Positions 17,765 through 26,671 of a stretch of DNA of 64,000 bases are shown piece after piece. Positions within the stretch are counted from its first letter, which is position 1. Each line of letters starts with the position of its first letter. Source of the stretch: Hungatella_A sp034142505 (GTDB lineage: Bacteria > Bacillota > Clostridia > Lachnospirales > Lachnospiraceae); assembly GCA_034142505.1 (NCBI GenBank), contig JAWZDV010000006.1, positions 62,001 through 126,000 on the forward strand. The letters are read 5' to 3'. A program made the translations under genes and the position numbers. The notes under the pieces were generated by a model. That model did no database searches, was not told the DNA's origin, and was given only the letters and a program-made list of their open reading frames with translations.

Positions 17765-17812
17765 AAAAAAGAGCAGGGTAATCTACGGCCCATCCGCATC
17801 TCACCTTGCTCT
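17765..17812 (-). promoter_or_regulatory. Leader terminator of glpK, candidate GlpP antitermination site
   Basis: Minus strand AGAGCAAGGT (17812-17803) pairs with ACCCTGCTCT (17779-17770) with one mismatch. An inner TGCGG/CCGTA stem extends it and TTTTTT follows. It stands between the glpK promoter and start codon. The 5' arm shares GAGAGYAAGGTGA with the glpA leader. Confidence 0.8.
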
Positions 17813-17840
17813 CCACTCTCACAGGTATGCTATTGAATTT

Positions 17841-17869
17841 ATGTTATCACACTATTCAGAATATTTCAA
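17841..17869 (-). promoter_or_regulatory. Sigma-A promoter of glpK
   Basis: Minus strand TTGAAA (17869-17864), a 17-base spacer and TAACAT (17846-17841). It predicts a leader of about 95-100 bases that carries the terminator hairpin. Confidence 0.6.
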
Positions 17870-17921
17870 GCACTGGTCTGAAATTTACCCCTGCCAATCC
17901 ATTTTTCCTCACTTATATTTA

Positions 17922-20525
17922 TTACGCCATCCCCTCCCGAATCGTCTTCCACGCCTGGATAATGGCGGTGGGAATCAGCGCGAAAATGACAATACTCATC
18001 AGCTGCCGGAAGCTCAAATCCGACACAGCGAACAGAATCTGCAGCCGTGGAACAAACAGGACTGCCAGCAGCAACAGTACGCCGGCCTCAAATGCCATCA
18101 CTGTGTACAAGTTGCTGGACACGCCCAGGCTGATGATGGAATGTTCACTCCGACAGTTAAATCCATGAAATAGTCTTGCCAGCGTCAGCGTCGTAAATGC
18201 CATAGTACTGGCGACTGCCGCGCCTCCGGTCCATAACCCGGTCCGGTAGGCCATCATGGTACAGGCGGCAATCAGGCCGCCCTGGAGCATCAGGCTGAAC
18301 ATAAAACTCCTCGACAGGATTCCCTCCCATGGCTTTCTCGGTTCCTGTTCCAACAGCCCAGGTTCCGGCTGTTCCATGCCGATGGCAATTGCCGGAAGAG
18401 AGTCTGTCAGCAGGTTGATAAACAGCAGATGTACCGGCGCGAATGGAATCGGCAGCGCCATCAGCGACGTATACAGCACACAGAGAATTCCCGCCATGTT
18501 CCCGGAGAGAAGAAACTTGATGGCGTTCTTGATATTCCGGTATACATTCCGTCCATTGGCCACCGCCTTGATAATCGTGGCAAAATTGTCATCCGCCAGA
18601 ATCATGGAGGCCGCGTCCTTCGACACCTCCGTTCCGGTAATACCCATGGCAATGCCGATGTCCGCTTTCTTAAGCGCCGGAGCGTCATTGACCCCATCGC
18701 CGGTCATGGCGACAATCTTGCCCTTCTGCTGCCAGGCATCCACAATCCGTATCTTATTCTCCGGCGACACTCTCGCATAGACGGAGATGGATTCCAATTT
18801 TCCCCCCAGCGTCTCATCCGACATAGCATCCAGTTCCTGGCCGGTCACCGCCAGGTCCCCCGGCCCCATAATTCCGATTTTCTCCGCAATGGCCGACGCC
18901 GTGACCTTGTGGTCTCCCGTGATCATCACTGTCCTGATTCCGGCCCGCTTCGCGCTGGCAACCGCCGGTCTGGACTCCGGTCTCGCCGGGTCCATCATCG
19001 CCACCAGCCCCAGGAAGACAAAACCTTTCTCCATATCAGGCCTCAGTTCCATCTGCCGGTCCAGTTCCCTGCAGACGATCATCAAAACCCTCAGACCGTC
19101 TCTGGAAAACTCCAGATTCTGATTCAGAATTTTCCTCCGGTCGGCCGCTCCCATCGCCCGCTTCTTTTCCCCGTCCAGAATCCATTCCGTCCGGTCCAGC
19201 AGCATATCGACGGCTCCTTTGGAGAACATAACCGCCTTTCCGTTCACCCGGTGCTCCGAGCTCATCATTTTCCGCTCCGAGTCAAACGGCAGTTCCGAAA
19301 TCCGTGGGAATTCCTCCCTCAACCGTCCCTCTTTGATACCGACCGCATGGGCCATCTCCAGCAGCGCCAATTCTGTGGGGTCCCCGATCCCCCGGCCATC
19401 CTGCCAGGAAGAATCGTTAGCCAGCACAGCCCCATAGAGAAACCAGGTAAACGGCTTCTGTTCCACGCGAAGGCGGTCCGGCTCCCACACCTTCCCCGCC
19501 AGATACACCTTCTGCACTTCCATCCGGTTCTGTGTCAACGTACCTGTCTTATCCGAACAGATCACCGACACGCAGCCCAGACTCTCCACCGCCTTCAGTT
19601 CCTTGATGATGGCATGTTCCTTGGCCATCTTCTGTGTTCCCATAGCCTGGACGATGGTCACAATGGAGCTGAGCGCCTCAGGGATCGCGGCCACCGCCAG
19701 CGCCACCGCAAACATTAAAGAATCCAGCACCGGCATTTTCCGGTACAGACTTAAGAAAAATACCACGCCGCAGATCACCATGATCCCGGCCGCCAGCTTG
19801 CTGGAAAACCGGTCCAGACTGACCTGCAGCGGCGTTTTCTTCTCCTTGGTGGCATTCATCAGCTGGGCGATTTTCCCAATTTCCGTATTCATTCCCGTCT
19901 CTGTCACCACAACCAGACCACGGCCGGCCGTCACCAGGGAGCCGGAATAAACCATGTTGACCCGGTCCGCAAGCGGAACCTGCCGTTTGATGGGAACTGT
20001 CTGCTTCTCCACGTTGATGGATTCCCCAGTCAGCGAGCTTTCATTGACCTGAAGGGCATAGCTTTCCAGCACCCGGCCGTCCGCCACCACCAGATCTCCC
20101 GTCTCCAGAAGCAGAATATCCCCCGGCACCACCTCCACGGAGGACAGCACTTCTTTTTTACCATTTCTCATCACCCGGGTGGTTGGCGACGATAAGGATT
20201 TCAAGCTTTCCAGCGATTTCTCCGCCTTCTGATGCTGTACTGTCCCCAGAATTGCATTTAAAATAATGACAGCAAAAATAACAACCGTACTCTCCACATT
20301 GTCTGTCAACATGGAAATCACAGCCGCGATAATCAGGATAATCACCAGCAGATCCTGAAACTGCTCCAGAAAAATCTGCAGACTTCCTTTCTTCTTCGAC
20401 TCCTGTAAGGCATTTCCGCCATACTTATGTTTCCGTTCCTTCACCTGACTTTCTGACAAGCCCCCCGGTGTGACCCCGAGCGCCTCCAGCACTTCTTTAC
20501 CGGAATTTTGATACCACTCATTCAT
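17922..20525 (-). CDS. Cation-translocating P-type ATPase (Ca2+-type, P2A)
   Basis: An 867-residue P-type ATPase. It has an N-terminal cation-ATPase domain (LSESQVKERKHKYGGNAL), the actuator motif LTGES, the phosphorylation motif CSDKTGTLTQ, the hinge MTGDGVNDAPALKKADIG and about ten membrane helices. Helix 4 has AIPEALSSIV and helix 6 has NLLTDSLPAIAIGMEQPE, which fit a Ca2+ (PacL/LMCA-like) exporter; Mn2+ or Mg2+ are less likely. The ATG at 20525 was chosen because GGAAGGGAG lies upstream; the longer reading adds 19 atypical residues. It is monocistronic and divergent from luxS. Confidence 0.85.
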   Translation of the reverse strand: MNEWYQNSGKEVLEALGVTPGGLSESQVKERKHKYGGNALQESKKKGSLQIFLEQFQDLLVIILIIAAVISMLTDNVESTVVIFAVIILNAILGTVQHQKAEKSLESLKSLSSPTTRVMRNGKKEVLSSVEVVPGDILLLETGDLVVADGRVLESYALQVNESSLTGESINVEKQTVPIKRQVPLADRVNMVYSGSLVTAGRGLVVVTETGMNTEIGKIAQLMNATKEKKTPLQVSLDRFSSKLAAGIMVICGVVFFLSLYRKMPVLDSLMFAVALAVAAIPEALSSIVTIVQAMGTQKMAKEHAIIKELKAVESLGCVSVICSDKTGTLTQNRMEVQKVYLAGKVWEPDRLRVEQKPFTWFLYGAVLANDSSWQDGRGIGDPTELALLEMAHAVGIKEGRLREEFPRISELPFDSERKMMSSEHRVNGKAVMFSKGAVDMLLDRTEWILDGEKKRAMGAADRRKILNQNLEFSRDGLRVLMIVCRELDRQMELRPDMEKGFVFLGLVAMMDPARPESRPAVASAKRAGIRTVMITGDHKVTASAIAEKIGIMGPGDLAVTGQELDAMSDETLGGKLESISVYARVSPENKIRIVDAWQQKGKIVAMTGDGVNDAPALKKADIGIAMGITGTEVSKDAASMILADDNFATIIKAVANGRNVYRNIKNAIKFLLSGNMAGILCVLYTSLMALPIPFAPVHLLFINLLTDSLPAIAIGMEQPEPGLLEQEPRKPWEGILSRSFMFSLMLQGGLIAACTMMAYRTGLWTGGAAVASTMAFTTLTLARLFHGFNCRSEHSIISLGVSSNLYTVMAFEAGVLLLLAVLFVPRLQILFAVSDLSFRQLMSIVIFALIPTAIIQAWKTIREGMA

Positions 20526-20603
20526 GTTCGTTCGACGCTCCCTTCCTCCTACCATGTTTATGTGGGCAGAAAGAGGTTTCATGCATAGATTTCATTCCTG
20601 GTC

Positions 20604-20632
20604 TTGAGTTCTTCCTGAATTTTCTGTATACT
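20604..20632 (+). promoter_or_regulatory. Sigma-A promoter of luxS
   Basis: TTGAGT (20604-20609), a 17-base spacer and TATACT (20627-20632), 31 bases upstream of the luxS start codon. It is a near-consensus pair, suggesting constitutive expression. Confidence 0.75.
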
Positions 20633-20663
20633 GAAAGAACTGAGAAAAAAGGAGCGAACTACC

Positions 20664-21143
20664 GTGGAGAAAATTACAAGCTTTACCATCAACCATTTAG
20701 AACTGCTGCCAGGCATCTATGTGTCCCGAAAGGATCACGCGGGCGCTGCCACAGTTACCACCTTCGATATCCGCATGACCCGCCCCAACTTCGAGCCTGT
20801 CATGAATACGGCGGAGGTTCACACCATCGAGCACTTAGGCGCCACCTTCCTGCGCAATCATCCGACGTATCAGAACCTGGTTCTCTACTTCGGGCCAATG
20901 GGCTGCCGTACCGGATTCTATCTCCTGCTGGCCGACGACGTAACATCCGCCGATATCGTACCACTGGTGACAGAAATGTTTGAATTTATCCGGGATTATG
21001 AAGGCGAAGTTCCCGGAGCCAGCGCAAGAGACTGCGGGAATTATCTGGATATGAATCTGCCGATGACAAAATTCCTGGCAAACTGGTTCCTGACGGAAGT
21101 ACTTTATGGGATCACGGACGAACATTTGACTTATCCGGAGTAA
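20664..21143 (+). CDS. luxS: S-ribosylhomocysteine lyase (autoinducer-2 synthase)
   Basis: A 159-residue LuxS, the usual length. Metal ligands are His53 and His57 in HTIEH and Cys124 in ARDCGNY; Glu56 and Cys81 (MGCRTGFYL) are the catalytic pair. It splits S-ribosylhomocysteine into homocysteine and the AI-2 precursor DPD. It starts with GTG, with AAAGGAG 7-8 bases upstream; an ATG start is not available. It stands alone with its own promoter and terminator, without pfs or methionine genes beside it. Confidence 0.97.
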   Translation: MEKITSFTINHLELLPGIYVSRKDHAGAATVTTFDIRMTRPNFEPVMNTAEVHTIEHLGATFLRNHPTYQNLVLYFGPMGCRTGFYLLLADDVTSADIVPLVTEMFEFIRDYEGEVPGASARDCGNYLDMNLPMTKFLANWFLTEVLYGITDEHLTYPE

Positions 21144-21150
21144 ACAAAAC

Positions 21151-21203
21151 AGAAGCCAATGCCTGGCGGGGCCATGTTCCCGGCAGACGTTGGCTTCTTT
21201 ATT
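21151..21203. terminator. Bidirectional terminator between luxS and GH13-like gene
   Basis: AGAAGCCAA (21151-21159) pairs with TTGGCTTCT (21190-21198), with an inner TGCC/GGCA stem. TTTATT follows on the plus strand, and GTTTTGTTT follows on the minus strand. It can serve both convergent genes. Confidence 0.85.
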
Positions 21204-21216
21204 CGCTTTTATAGAT

Positions 21217-23127
21217 TTACCGTTTCTTTCTCTTCTTACGTTTTGTCTCTTTTGCATCCGGTAAACATTTCCCAATAAACACAAGAATCGTCCGGGCCGG
21301 TACCTCGTACAGCTTCTGATCCTCCAGCCTCAGTTCCTCCCCCTCCGGGTAAATGCCACCGGCCACCCCGTCATCCGTGTTAACCGCCAGATACCAGGTT
21401 CCGGATTTCGGCAGATTCGGCAGGGAAAATTCATGTGGTTCCCAGTGCATATTGTAGACTACGAAAAAATAATCGTCCACGGTTCCGTCTGGCTTTCTCC
21501 CATATTCACCACAATACAAAATCCCCATCTGCCGCCGGAAGTTCTCAAATTCCGGGCACCAGGTATTTACACCGTGGTAGGAAATGTCAGGACAGCCACA
21601 GGCTTTGTAATCCATCACCTGGGGCTCCCGGTCCATATGGAATACGGAATGTTTCTTTCGGAACGCAATGACCTGGCGTACAAACTCATATAGGTCCCGG
21701 TTGGTCTTCAACTGGTTCCAATTAAGCCACGACAGCTCATTATCCTGGCAGTAGGTATTGTTGTTGCCGGATTTGGAATTGCCGAACTCGTCGCCGGCCA
21801 GCAGAAGCGGGGTCCCCTGGCTTAACATCACCATGAGTACCGCATTTCTGATCTGCTTGCGCCGCAATTCCACCAGCTTTTTCTTTCGGGTAGGGCCTTC
21901 CACACCGCAGTTCCAGCTGTAATTATAACTGTTGCCGTCTAAGTTATTCTCTCCGTTGGCTTCATTATGTTTCATATCGTAAGAGACCATGTCCATCATA
22001 GTAAACCCGTTGGTATGGGCCATATAATTGACGATCCCGCAACGGGCCGGATTCTGTCTGGTACGGAAAATCAGATTATTCATCTGATCCTCATCCCCTT
22101 TTAGCAGGCGGCGCATATCTACCAGGAATCCGTCATTATATTCCGCCAGATGGCGGTATTTTCCACCGTCGATGCCATCCCAGCTGGTGGCAAACAGTTT
22201 CGTCCTGCTTAAATACTCATCCCGGCCAATCAACTCCTCCGGCGCATACCCCACCAAATGAATCCCATCCAGATGATACTCTCTCACCCAGAACCGGACC
22301 ACATCCAGCACAAATGCCGGTTTCTCTTTTCCATTAAAATACAGTTCCACCACCAGTTCCATCCCGGCCCGGTGCAGTTCCTTCACCAGCTGTTTGAACT
22401 CATGGACCGGATGTTTCTCCCGGCCGGAGCTGTAAGACGCCTTCGGCGCAAAATAACAGCCGCCGGTATATCCCCAGTAATTGATCTTCCCGGTTGGCTC
22501 CAGCGCCCCGTAAGGATTGCCGTCCACGCCATCCGGCACCATCACCTCTTGAAATTCCGCCACCGGCATCAGTTCCACCGTGGTAATTCCCAGTTCTTTC
22601 ATATAAGGAATTTTATCGATCACGGCCCGAAAGGTTCCCTTGTCCGCAACCTTCGAGGATGCATGCCTGGTAAATCCTCTGGTATGAATCCGGTAAATGA
22701 CACTGTCCTCAAAAGGAAGCTCCAGCGGCTTGTCCCCCTCCCAGTCAAAGGGTTCCTGCCAGATAGGTGTTTTCAGTGTCTCCTTTACATTCTCAAGCCT
22801 GCCCCAATGCTCCCAGCCGCGAAACGACCGGCCATAAGGGTCCGGCGTCAGCTTGCCGTCCACCTCAAAGCAATATTCCAAATCAGGTCGGTCAGCCGTC
22901 CCATTCGATGGCAAAAGTCCCTCTATGGTCAGATGCCAAACACTGCCCATCCGCTGATCCTTCGGCATGGGAATCACAAGACAGGGTTCGCCTCCGCCTT
23001 TTTGAAACAACACCAGACTGCATGACTCTCCGTCATTGGCCACAGATACATGCATTCTGTCCGCCATGACCGTCATACCCATGGGATAAACCTGGTTATC
23101 ATCGGTAATAATTTTTATTGTTTCCAT
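21217..23127 (-). CDS. GH13 glycogen-debranching (GlgX/isoamylase)-like protein lacking catalytic residues
   Basis: A 636-residue protein with an N-terminal CBM48-like domain, an alpha-amylase barrel and a C-terminal beta domain. The closest pattern is GlgX/isoamylase, e.g. HNEANGENNLDGNSYNYSWNCG and LLLAGDEFGNSKSGNNNTYCQDNELSWLNW. The catalytic GH13 regions are altered. Region I reads ELYFNG instead of DVVxNH. Region II reads LDGIHLVG instead of GFRFDL, so the nucleophile Asp is Val. Region III reads LFATSW instead of LIAEPW, so the acid Glu is Thr. Region IV reads AHTNGFT instead of AHDGFT. Hydrolysis is therefore unlikely; glucan binding is possible. The ATG at 23127 has AAGGA upstream. 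Confidence 0.75.
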   Translation of the reverse strand: METIKIITDDNQVYPMGMTVMADRMHVSVANDGESCSLVLFQKGGGEPCLVIPMPKDQRMGSVWHLTIEGLLPSNGTADRPDLEYCFEVDGKLTPDPYGRSFRGWEHWGRLENVKETLKTPIWQEPFDWEGDKPLELPFEDSVIYRIHTRGFTRHASSKVADKGTFRAVIDKIPYMKELGITTVELMPVAEFQEVMVPDGVDGNPYGALEPTGKINYWGYTGGCYFAPKASYSSGREKHPVHEFKQLVKELHRAGMELVVELYFNGKEKPAFVLDVVRFWVREYHLDGIHLVGYAPEELIGRDEYLSRTKLFATSWDGIDGGKYRHLAEYNDGFLVDMRRLLKGDEDQMNNLIFRTRQNPARCGIVNYMAHTNGFTMMDMVSYDMKHNEANGENNLDGNSYNYSWNCGVEGPTRKKKLVELRRKQIRNAVLMVMLSQGTPLLLAGDEFGNSKSGNNNTYCQDNELSWLNWNQLKTNRDLYEFVRQVIAFRKKHSVFHMDREPQVMDYKACGCPDISYHGVNTWCPEFENFRRQMGILYCGEYGRKPDGTVDDYFFVVYNMHWEPHEFSLPNLPKSGTWYLAVNTDDGVAGGIYPEGEELRLEDQKLYEVPARTILVFIGKCLPDAKETKRKKRKKR

Positions 23128-23171
23128 CGGTGACACCGTCCTTTTCATACGCAAGCGCATCTATTATGTCG

Positions 23172-25079
23172 TTACTGGTTTGCAATTCGTTCCGCCAGCT
23201 CATTGAGATACATCCAGCGTTCCATCTTCTCCTCTAATGTCTCTTCCTTTGACGCCTTCTCTTCCATCAGCTGGTTCAGCTTCACAAAATCATGGGCGGA
23301 TGCCTCGATACCGGCCTCCAGATTCGCAATTTCCTCCTCCAGGCCCGCAATCTCGTCCTCAATCACATCCCAGTCCTTCTGTTCCTGATAGGTGAACCGA
23401 AGTTTCCTCTCTCCGCCTCTCGTCTCAGCAGAAGATTTCTTCCCGCCGGAGGTGTCCGCGGCTGCCGAAGAACCATTATTTTTCCTGCTCTTACCCGCAT
23501 CCTCTTCCGGGTGCTTTCGCGCATAAGCCGCCTGATAATCCGTAAAGCCGCCTTCATACTGCGTCACCTGTCCATCCCCCTCAAAGGCAAAGATCCGGCG
23601 CACACAGCGGTCCAGAAAATACCGGTCATGGGACACGGTAACGACAATGCCCTGGAAGCTGTCCAAATAATCCTCCAAAATCGTGAGCGTCCGAATATCC
23701 AGATCATTGGTCGGCTCGTCTAACAGCAGAATATTGGGTGCGTCCATGAGAATCCGCAGCAGGTAAAGCCGCCGTTTCTCTCCGCCGGATAACCGGTCGA
23801 TCGTGGTATACTGTACACTTGACGGGAACAGGAAACGTTCCAGCATCTGGGAGGCGCTGACGCTGCCATCCTTTGTCTGCACATATTCCGCCACATTTTT
23901 GATATAATCAATGACCTTAAGGCTTTCGTCCATGGCCTCATTTTCCTGGGAGAAATATCCCATCTTCACCGTCTGCCCGATCTCGATGCTTCCGGCGTCC
24001 GGTTCCACCCAGCCGGCAATCATCTTCATCAGCGTGGATTTCCCGCTGCCGTTTGGTCCAATGATGCCGATTCTGTCATTTTTAAGGAAAATATACGTAA
24101 AATCCCGAAGCAGGACTTTGTCTCCATAAGCTTTGCATAGTCCGTTCAGCTCCACCGTTGTCCTGCCAAGACGGCTGGATACTGATTCCAGCTCCACCTC
24201 CTGGTCAAATTCCGGTCCCTTTTGGTCGCGCAATGCTTCGTAACGCTGGATATGGCCCTTCTGCTTCGTGGAACGCGCTCTGGCCCCGCGCTGCATCCAT
24301 TCCAGCTCCACACGGAGGATGGACTGGCGTTTCCGCTCGGAGGCCAGCGCCATATCCATGCGCTCCGCCTTCAGCTTCAAAAACTCCTCATATCCGCCCT
24401 GGTACCCGTAAAGCTTCCCCTGATCCAGCTCCACAATGCGGTTTGTCACACTGTCCAGGAAATACCGGTCATGAGTGATCATCAGCAGCGCGCCGCGGAA
24501 TTTTTTCAAATAATCCTCCAGCCACTCCGCCATATCACTGTCCAAATGGTTGGTCGGCTCGTCCAACACCAGCAGATCCGCAGGGGACATCAGCGTGCTC
24601 ACAAGTGCGACGCGCTTGCGCTGTCCGCCGGATAAGGTCTCAACCCTGGCGTCGAAATCATAAATACCAACCTTGGTCAGCATCGTCTTTGCCTGGCTCT
24701 CTAAATCCCAATGGTCTTTATGATCTTTGCTTTCGTCTGCCGAATATAAGTTGGCGGAATTTTTCCTGCCTTCGCTCACCGAATCCATCCGGGAAGCATT
24801 TCCCCGATTGTCCCTGATGATGCTTTCTATAATCGTATCGCCTGCATGGAATTCAGGATTCTGGGGCAGATACCGGATATTTAAGTTCCGGCTCCTCACC
24901 ACGGTTCCCTGATCCGGTTCTTCTTCACCCGCCACAAGCTTCAGCAGCGTGGACTTTCCAGTCCCGTTGATACCGATGAGACCGATCTTATCGCCCTCAT
25001 TGATGCTGAAGCTGGTATCGTCAAACAACAGCCGCTCCGTGTATGATTTTGTCAAATGTTCTATCGTCACTAAATTCAT
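23172..25079 (-). CDS. ABC-F family ATPase (Uup/YkpA-like)
   Basis: A 635-residue soluble protein with two ABC domains (GINGTGKST/LSGGQRKRVAL and GPNGSGKST/LSGGEKRRLYL). They are joined by the ABC-F linker (ELEWMQRGARARSTKQ) and followed by a C-terminal coiled coil (about 565-635). No membrane segments are present. ABC-F proteins act on the ribosome as translation factors or antibiotic-protection proteins; the C-terminal coiled coil points to the Uup branch. The ATG at 25079 overlaps the stop codon of exonuclease III (ATGA), so translation is coupled. Resistance is not implied by sequence alone. Confidence 0.85.
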   Translation of the reverse strand: MNLVTIEHLTKSYTERLLFDDTSFSINEGDKIGLIGINGTGKSTLLKLVAGEEEPDQGTVVRSRNLNIRYLPQNPEFHAGDTIIESIIRDNRGNASRMDSVSEGRKNSANLYSADESKDHKDHWDLESQAKTMLTKVGIYDFDARVETLSGGQRKRVALVSTLMSPADLLVLDEPTNHLDSDMAEWLEDYLKKFRGALLMITHDRYFLDSVTNRIVELDQGKLYGYQGGYEEFLKLKAERMDMALASERKRQSILRVELEWMQRGARARSTKQKGHIQRYEALRDQKGPEFDQEVELESVSSRLGRTTVELNGLCKAYGDKVLLRDFTYIFLKNDRIGIIGPNGSGKSTLMKMIAGWVEPDAGSIEIGQTVKMGYFSQENEAMDESLKVIDYIKNVAEYVQTKDGSVSASQMLERFLFPSSVQYTTIDRLSGGEKRRLYLLRILMDAPNILLLDEPTNDLDIRTLTILEDYLDSFQGIVVTVSHDRYFLDRCVRRIFAFEGDGQVTQYEGGFTDYQAAYARKHPEEDAGKSRKNNGSSAAADTSGGKKSSAETRGGERKLRFTYQEQKDWDVIEDEIAGLEEEIANLEAGIEASAHDFVKLNQLMEEKASKEETLEEKMERWMYLNELAERIANQ

Positions 25080-25831
25080 GATATCACCAACTCCACCGGA
25101 CAATGATCAGACCCCAGCACCTCCGTATGGATGTCCGCGCTCACCAGCCTGTCCTTCAAAACTTCCGACACACAGAAATAGTCAATCCGCCACCCGGCAT
25201 TCTTTGCCCTGGCGCTGAACCGGTATGACCACCAGGAGTAAACCTCTGCCTTGTCCGGGTAAAAATACCGGTACGTATCTATAAATCCCGCCGCCAGAAT
25301 ATCCGAGAATTTCCCTCTCTCCTCATCCGAGAATCCGGCATTTTTCCGATTGGTCTTCGGGTTCTTCAAGTCAATCTCCTCATGGGCCACATTCAAATCC
25401 CCACAGAAGATCACCGGCTTCTTCTCCTCCAGCCCCTTTAGATAAGCCAGAAACGCATCCTCCCACTCCATCCGGTACGGCAGTCTCGCCAGCCCGTCCT
25501 TGGAGTTTGGCGTATAACAGGTCACCACATAATACTCCGGGAACTCTGCCGTAATCACACGCCCCTCCGTATCATGCTCCGGTATCCCAATCCCGTAAGC
25601 CACGGAAACCGGCTCTTCCTTCGTAAAAACTGCCGTCCCCGAATACCCTTTCTTCTCCGCATAGTTCCAATACTGATAATATCCCGGCAGCTCCAAATCA
25701 ATCTGCCCCGCCTGCAGCTTACTCTCCTGTATACAGAAAATATCCGCGTCCACTTCATTAAAATATTCCAAAAACCCTTTGCCCACACAGGCTCTGAGTC
25801 CATTGACATTCCAGGAAATTAATTTCTTCAT
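25076..25831 (-). CDS. xth: Exodeoxyribonuclease III (AP endonuclease)
   Basis: A 251-residue EEP-fold nuclease of the ExoA/Xth family. It begins MKKLISWNVNGLRA. The metal ligand Glu lies in CIQESKLQ, catalytic residues lie in FCGDLNVAHEEIDLKNP and the Asp-His pair is in GSDHCPVEL. It repairs abasic sites in DNA. The ATG at 25831 was chosen because it matches family N-termini and has GGAAAGGAG upstream; the longer reading would cover the promoter -10 (TATACT at 25871-25866). It forms a two-gene operon with the ABC-F gene. Confidence 0.92.
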   Translation of the reverse strand: MKKLISWNVNGLRACVGKGFLEYFNEVDADIFCIQESKLQAGQIDLELPGYYQYWNYAEKKGYSGTAVFTKEEPVSVAYGIGIPEHDTEGRVITAEFPEYYVVTCYTPNSKDGLARLPYRMEWEDAFLAYLKGLEEKKPVIFCGDLNVAHEEIDLKNPKTNRKNAGFSDEERGKFSDILAAGFIDTYRYFYPDKAEVYSWWSYRFSARAKNAGWRIDYFCVSEVLKDRLVSADIHTEVLGSDHCPVELVIS

Positions 25832-25954
25832 TATTTCTGTCTCCTTTCCACAATTAGACCCTTTTAGTATACCATCAAAGCCCGGCGCTTTCCACATATT
25901 TCTCTCTGGTATCTTTTAATACTATTTGCTGCCATTTTATACGATTAGTGGCAC

Positions 25955-26007
25955 TAAAATAAAAGAAACCAGCGGCTTCTATCATATTTCAGATGCAGCT
26001 GGTTTCT
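25955..26007 (-). terminator. Terminator after the Uma2-family gene
   Basis: Minus strand AGAAACCAGC (26007-25998) pairs perfectly with GCTGGTTTCT (25973-25964), followed by TTTATTTTAG. It lies 18 bases past the Uma2 stop codon. Confidence 0.8.
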
Positions 26008-26024
26008 CTTTCTACTTCATATTC

Positions 26025-26549
26025 TTATTCCAGATTCATGGCAGTAAAATCCACGGCAAGTCCTTCACAGATATCGGTCGGTACCTGGTCTCTAAAGGAA
26101 TACCGGTCTACACATTCCTTTTCAAAACGATAAACATCAATCAATTCCCTGTCCTGGTCAATGATCCAGTACTCCCGGACACCGGCGGCCTCATATTTTC
26201 GCAGTTTTAACAGACAGTCCCGGCTTCGGGTGGATGGGGAAGAGACCTCAATGACCAGATCAGGGGCGCCGTGGCAGCCTTTGTTATCCAACTTATTCTT
26301 ATCACAGATTACGATGACATCCGGTTCTAAATAGGTGCTGTCGTCATCAAACAGGTAGACGCCAAAGGGCGCGATATCAACCTCACAGATACCATCATGC
26401 TGCTCAATAAAATTTGCTATTGTTTTAGCTGTTTCAAAAACAATCCGCTGATGCTTCCTCGAAGGTGTCGCCATCATATAAAGCACCCCGTCAATCAGCT
26501 CCGCCCGCTCTCCATCAGGAAGAGCATACACATCCTCAATCGTACTCAT
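26025..26549 (-). CDS. Uma2 family (DUF820) PD-(D/E)xK protein
   Basis: A 174-residue restriction-fold protein. The PD-(D/E)xK core is visible as YLEPDVIVICD followed by GAPDLVIEVSSPSTRSRD and the LRKYEAAGVREYWIID helix-strand, all diagnostic of the Uma2 family. Members are abundant in cyanobacteria and some Firmicutes; their biological role is unsettled. The start may be ATG at 26549 or TTG at 26558, since GAGAGG lies between good spacings for the two. It is monocistronic with its own terminator. Confidence 0.8.
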   Translation of the reverse strand: MSTIEDVYALPDGERAELIDGVLYMMATPSRKHQRIVFETAKTIANFIEQHDGICEVDIAPFGVYLFDDDSTYLEPDVIVICDKNKLDNKGCHGAPDLVIEVSSPSTRSRDCLLKLRKYEAAGVREYWIIDQDRELIDVYRFEKECVDRYSFRDQVPTDICEGLAVDFTAMNLE

Positions 26550-26671
26550 TTCTGCCAATGCCTCTCATCTTTGTACCTCGCTTTCTTTTGAAAGCGTAAC
26601 TCTCCATGTACATACTCCAATTATAGCCTATGATCCCTCAAGAAGCAATAGAAACACGACATATTTTCGCC

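Noticed and set aside
16618..17781. A 387-codon open frame on the plus strand opposite glpK
   Set aside because: It mirrors the glycerol kinase gene, whose frame shows clear family motifs; the opposite translation is His/Arg/Pro-rich and shows no domain.
18429..19718. A 429-codon open frame opposite the P-type ATPase
   Set aside because: It is an antisense shadow; the ATPase frame carries all P-type motifs and the antisense protein looks like random His/Arg-rich sequence.
21217..23127. An active glycogen debranching enzyme
   Set aside because: The catalytic Asp, Glu and Asp positions are substituted at all sites that can be aligned by eye.
26025..26549. The Uma2 gene as a transposase or insertion sequence
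   Set aside because: There are no flanking inverted or direct repeats; it has its own terminator and the fold motif is PD-(D/E)xK.
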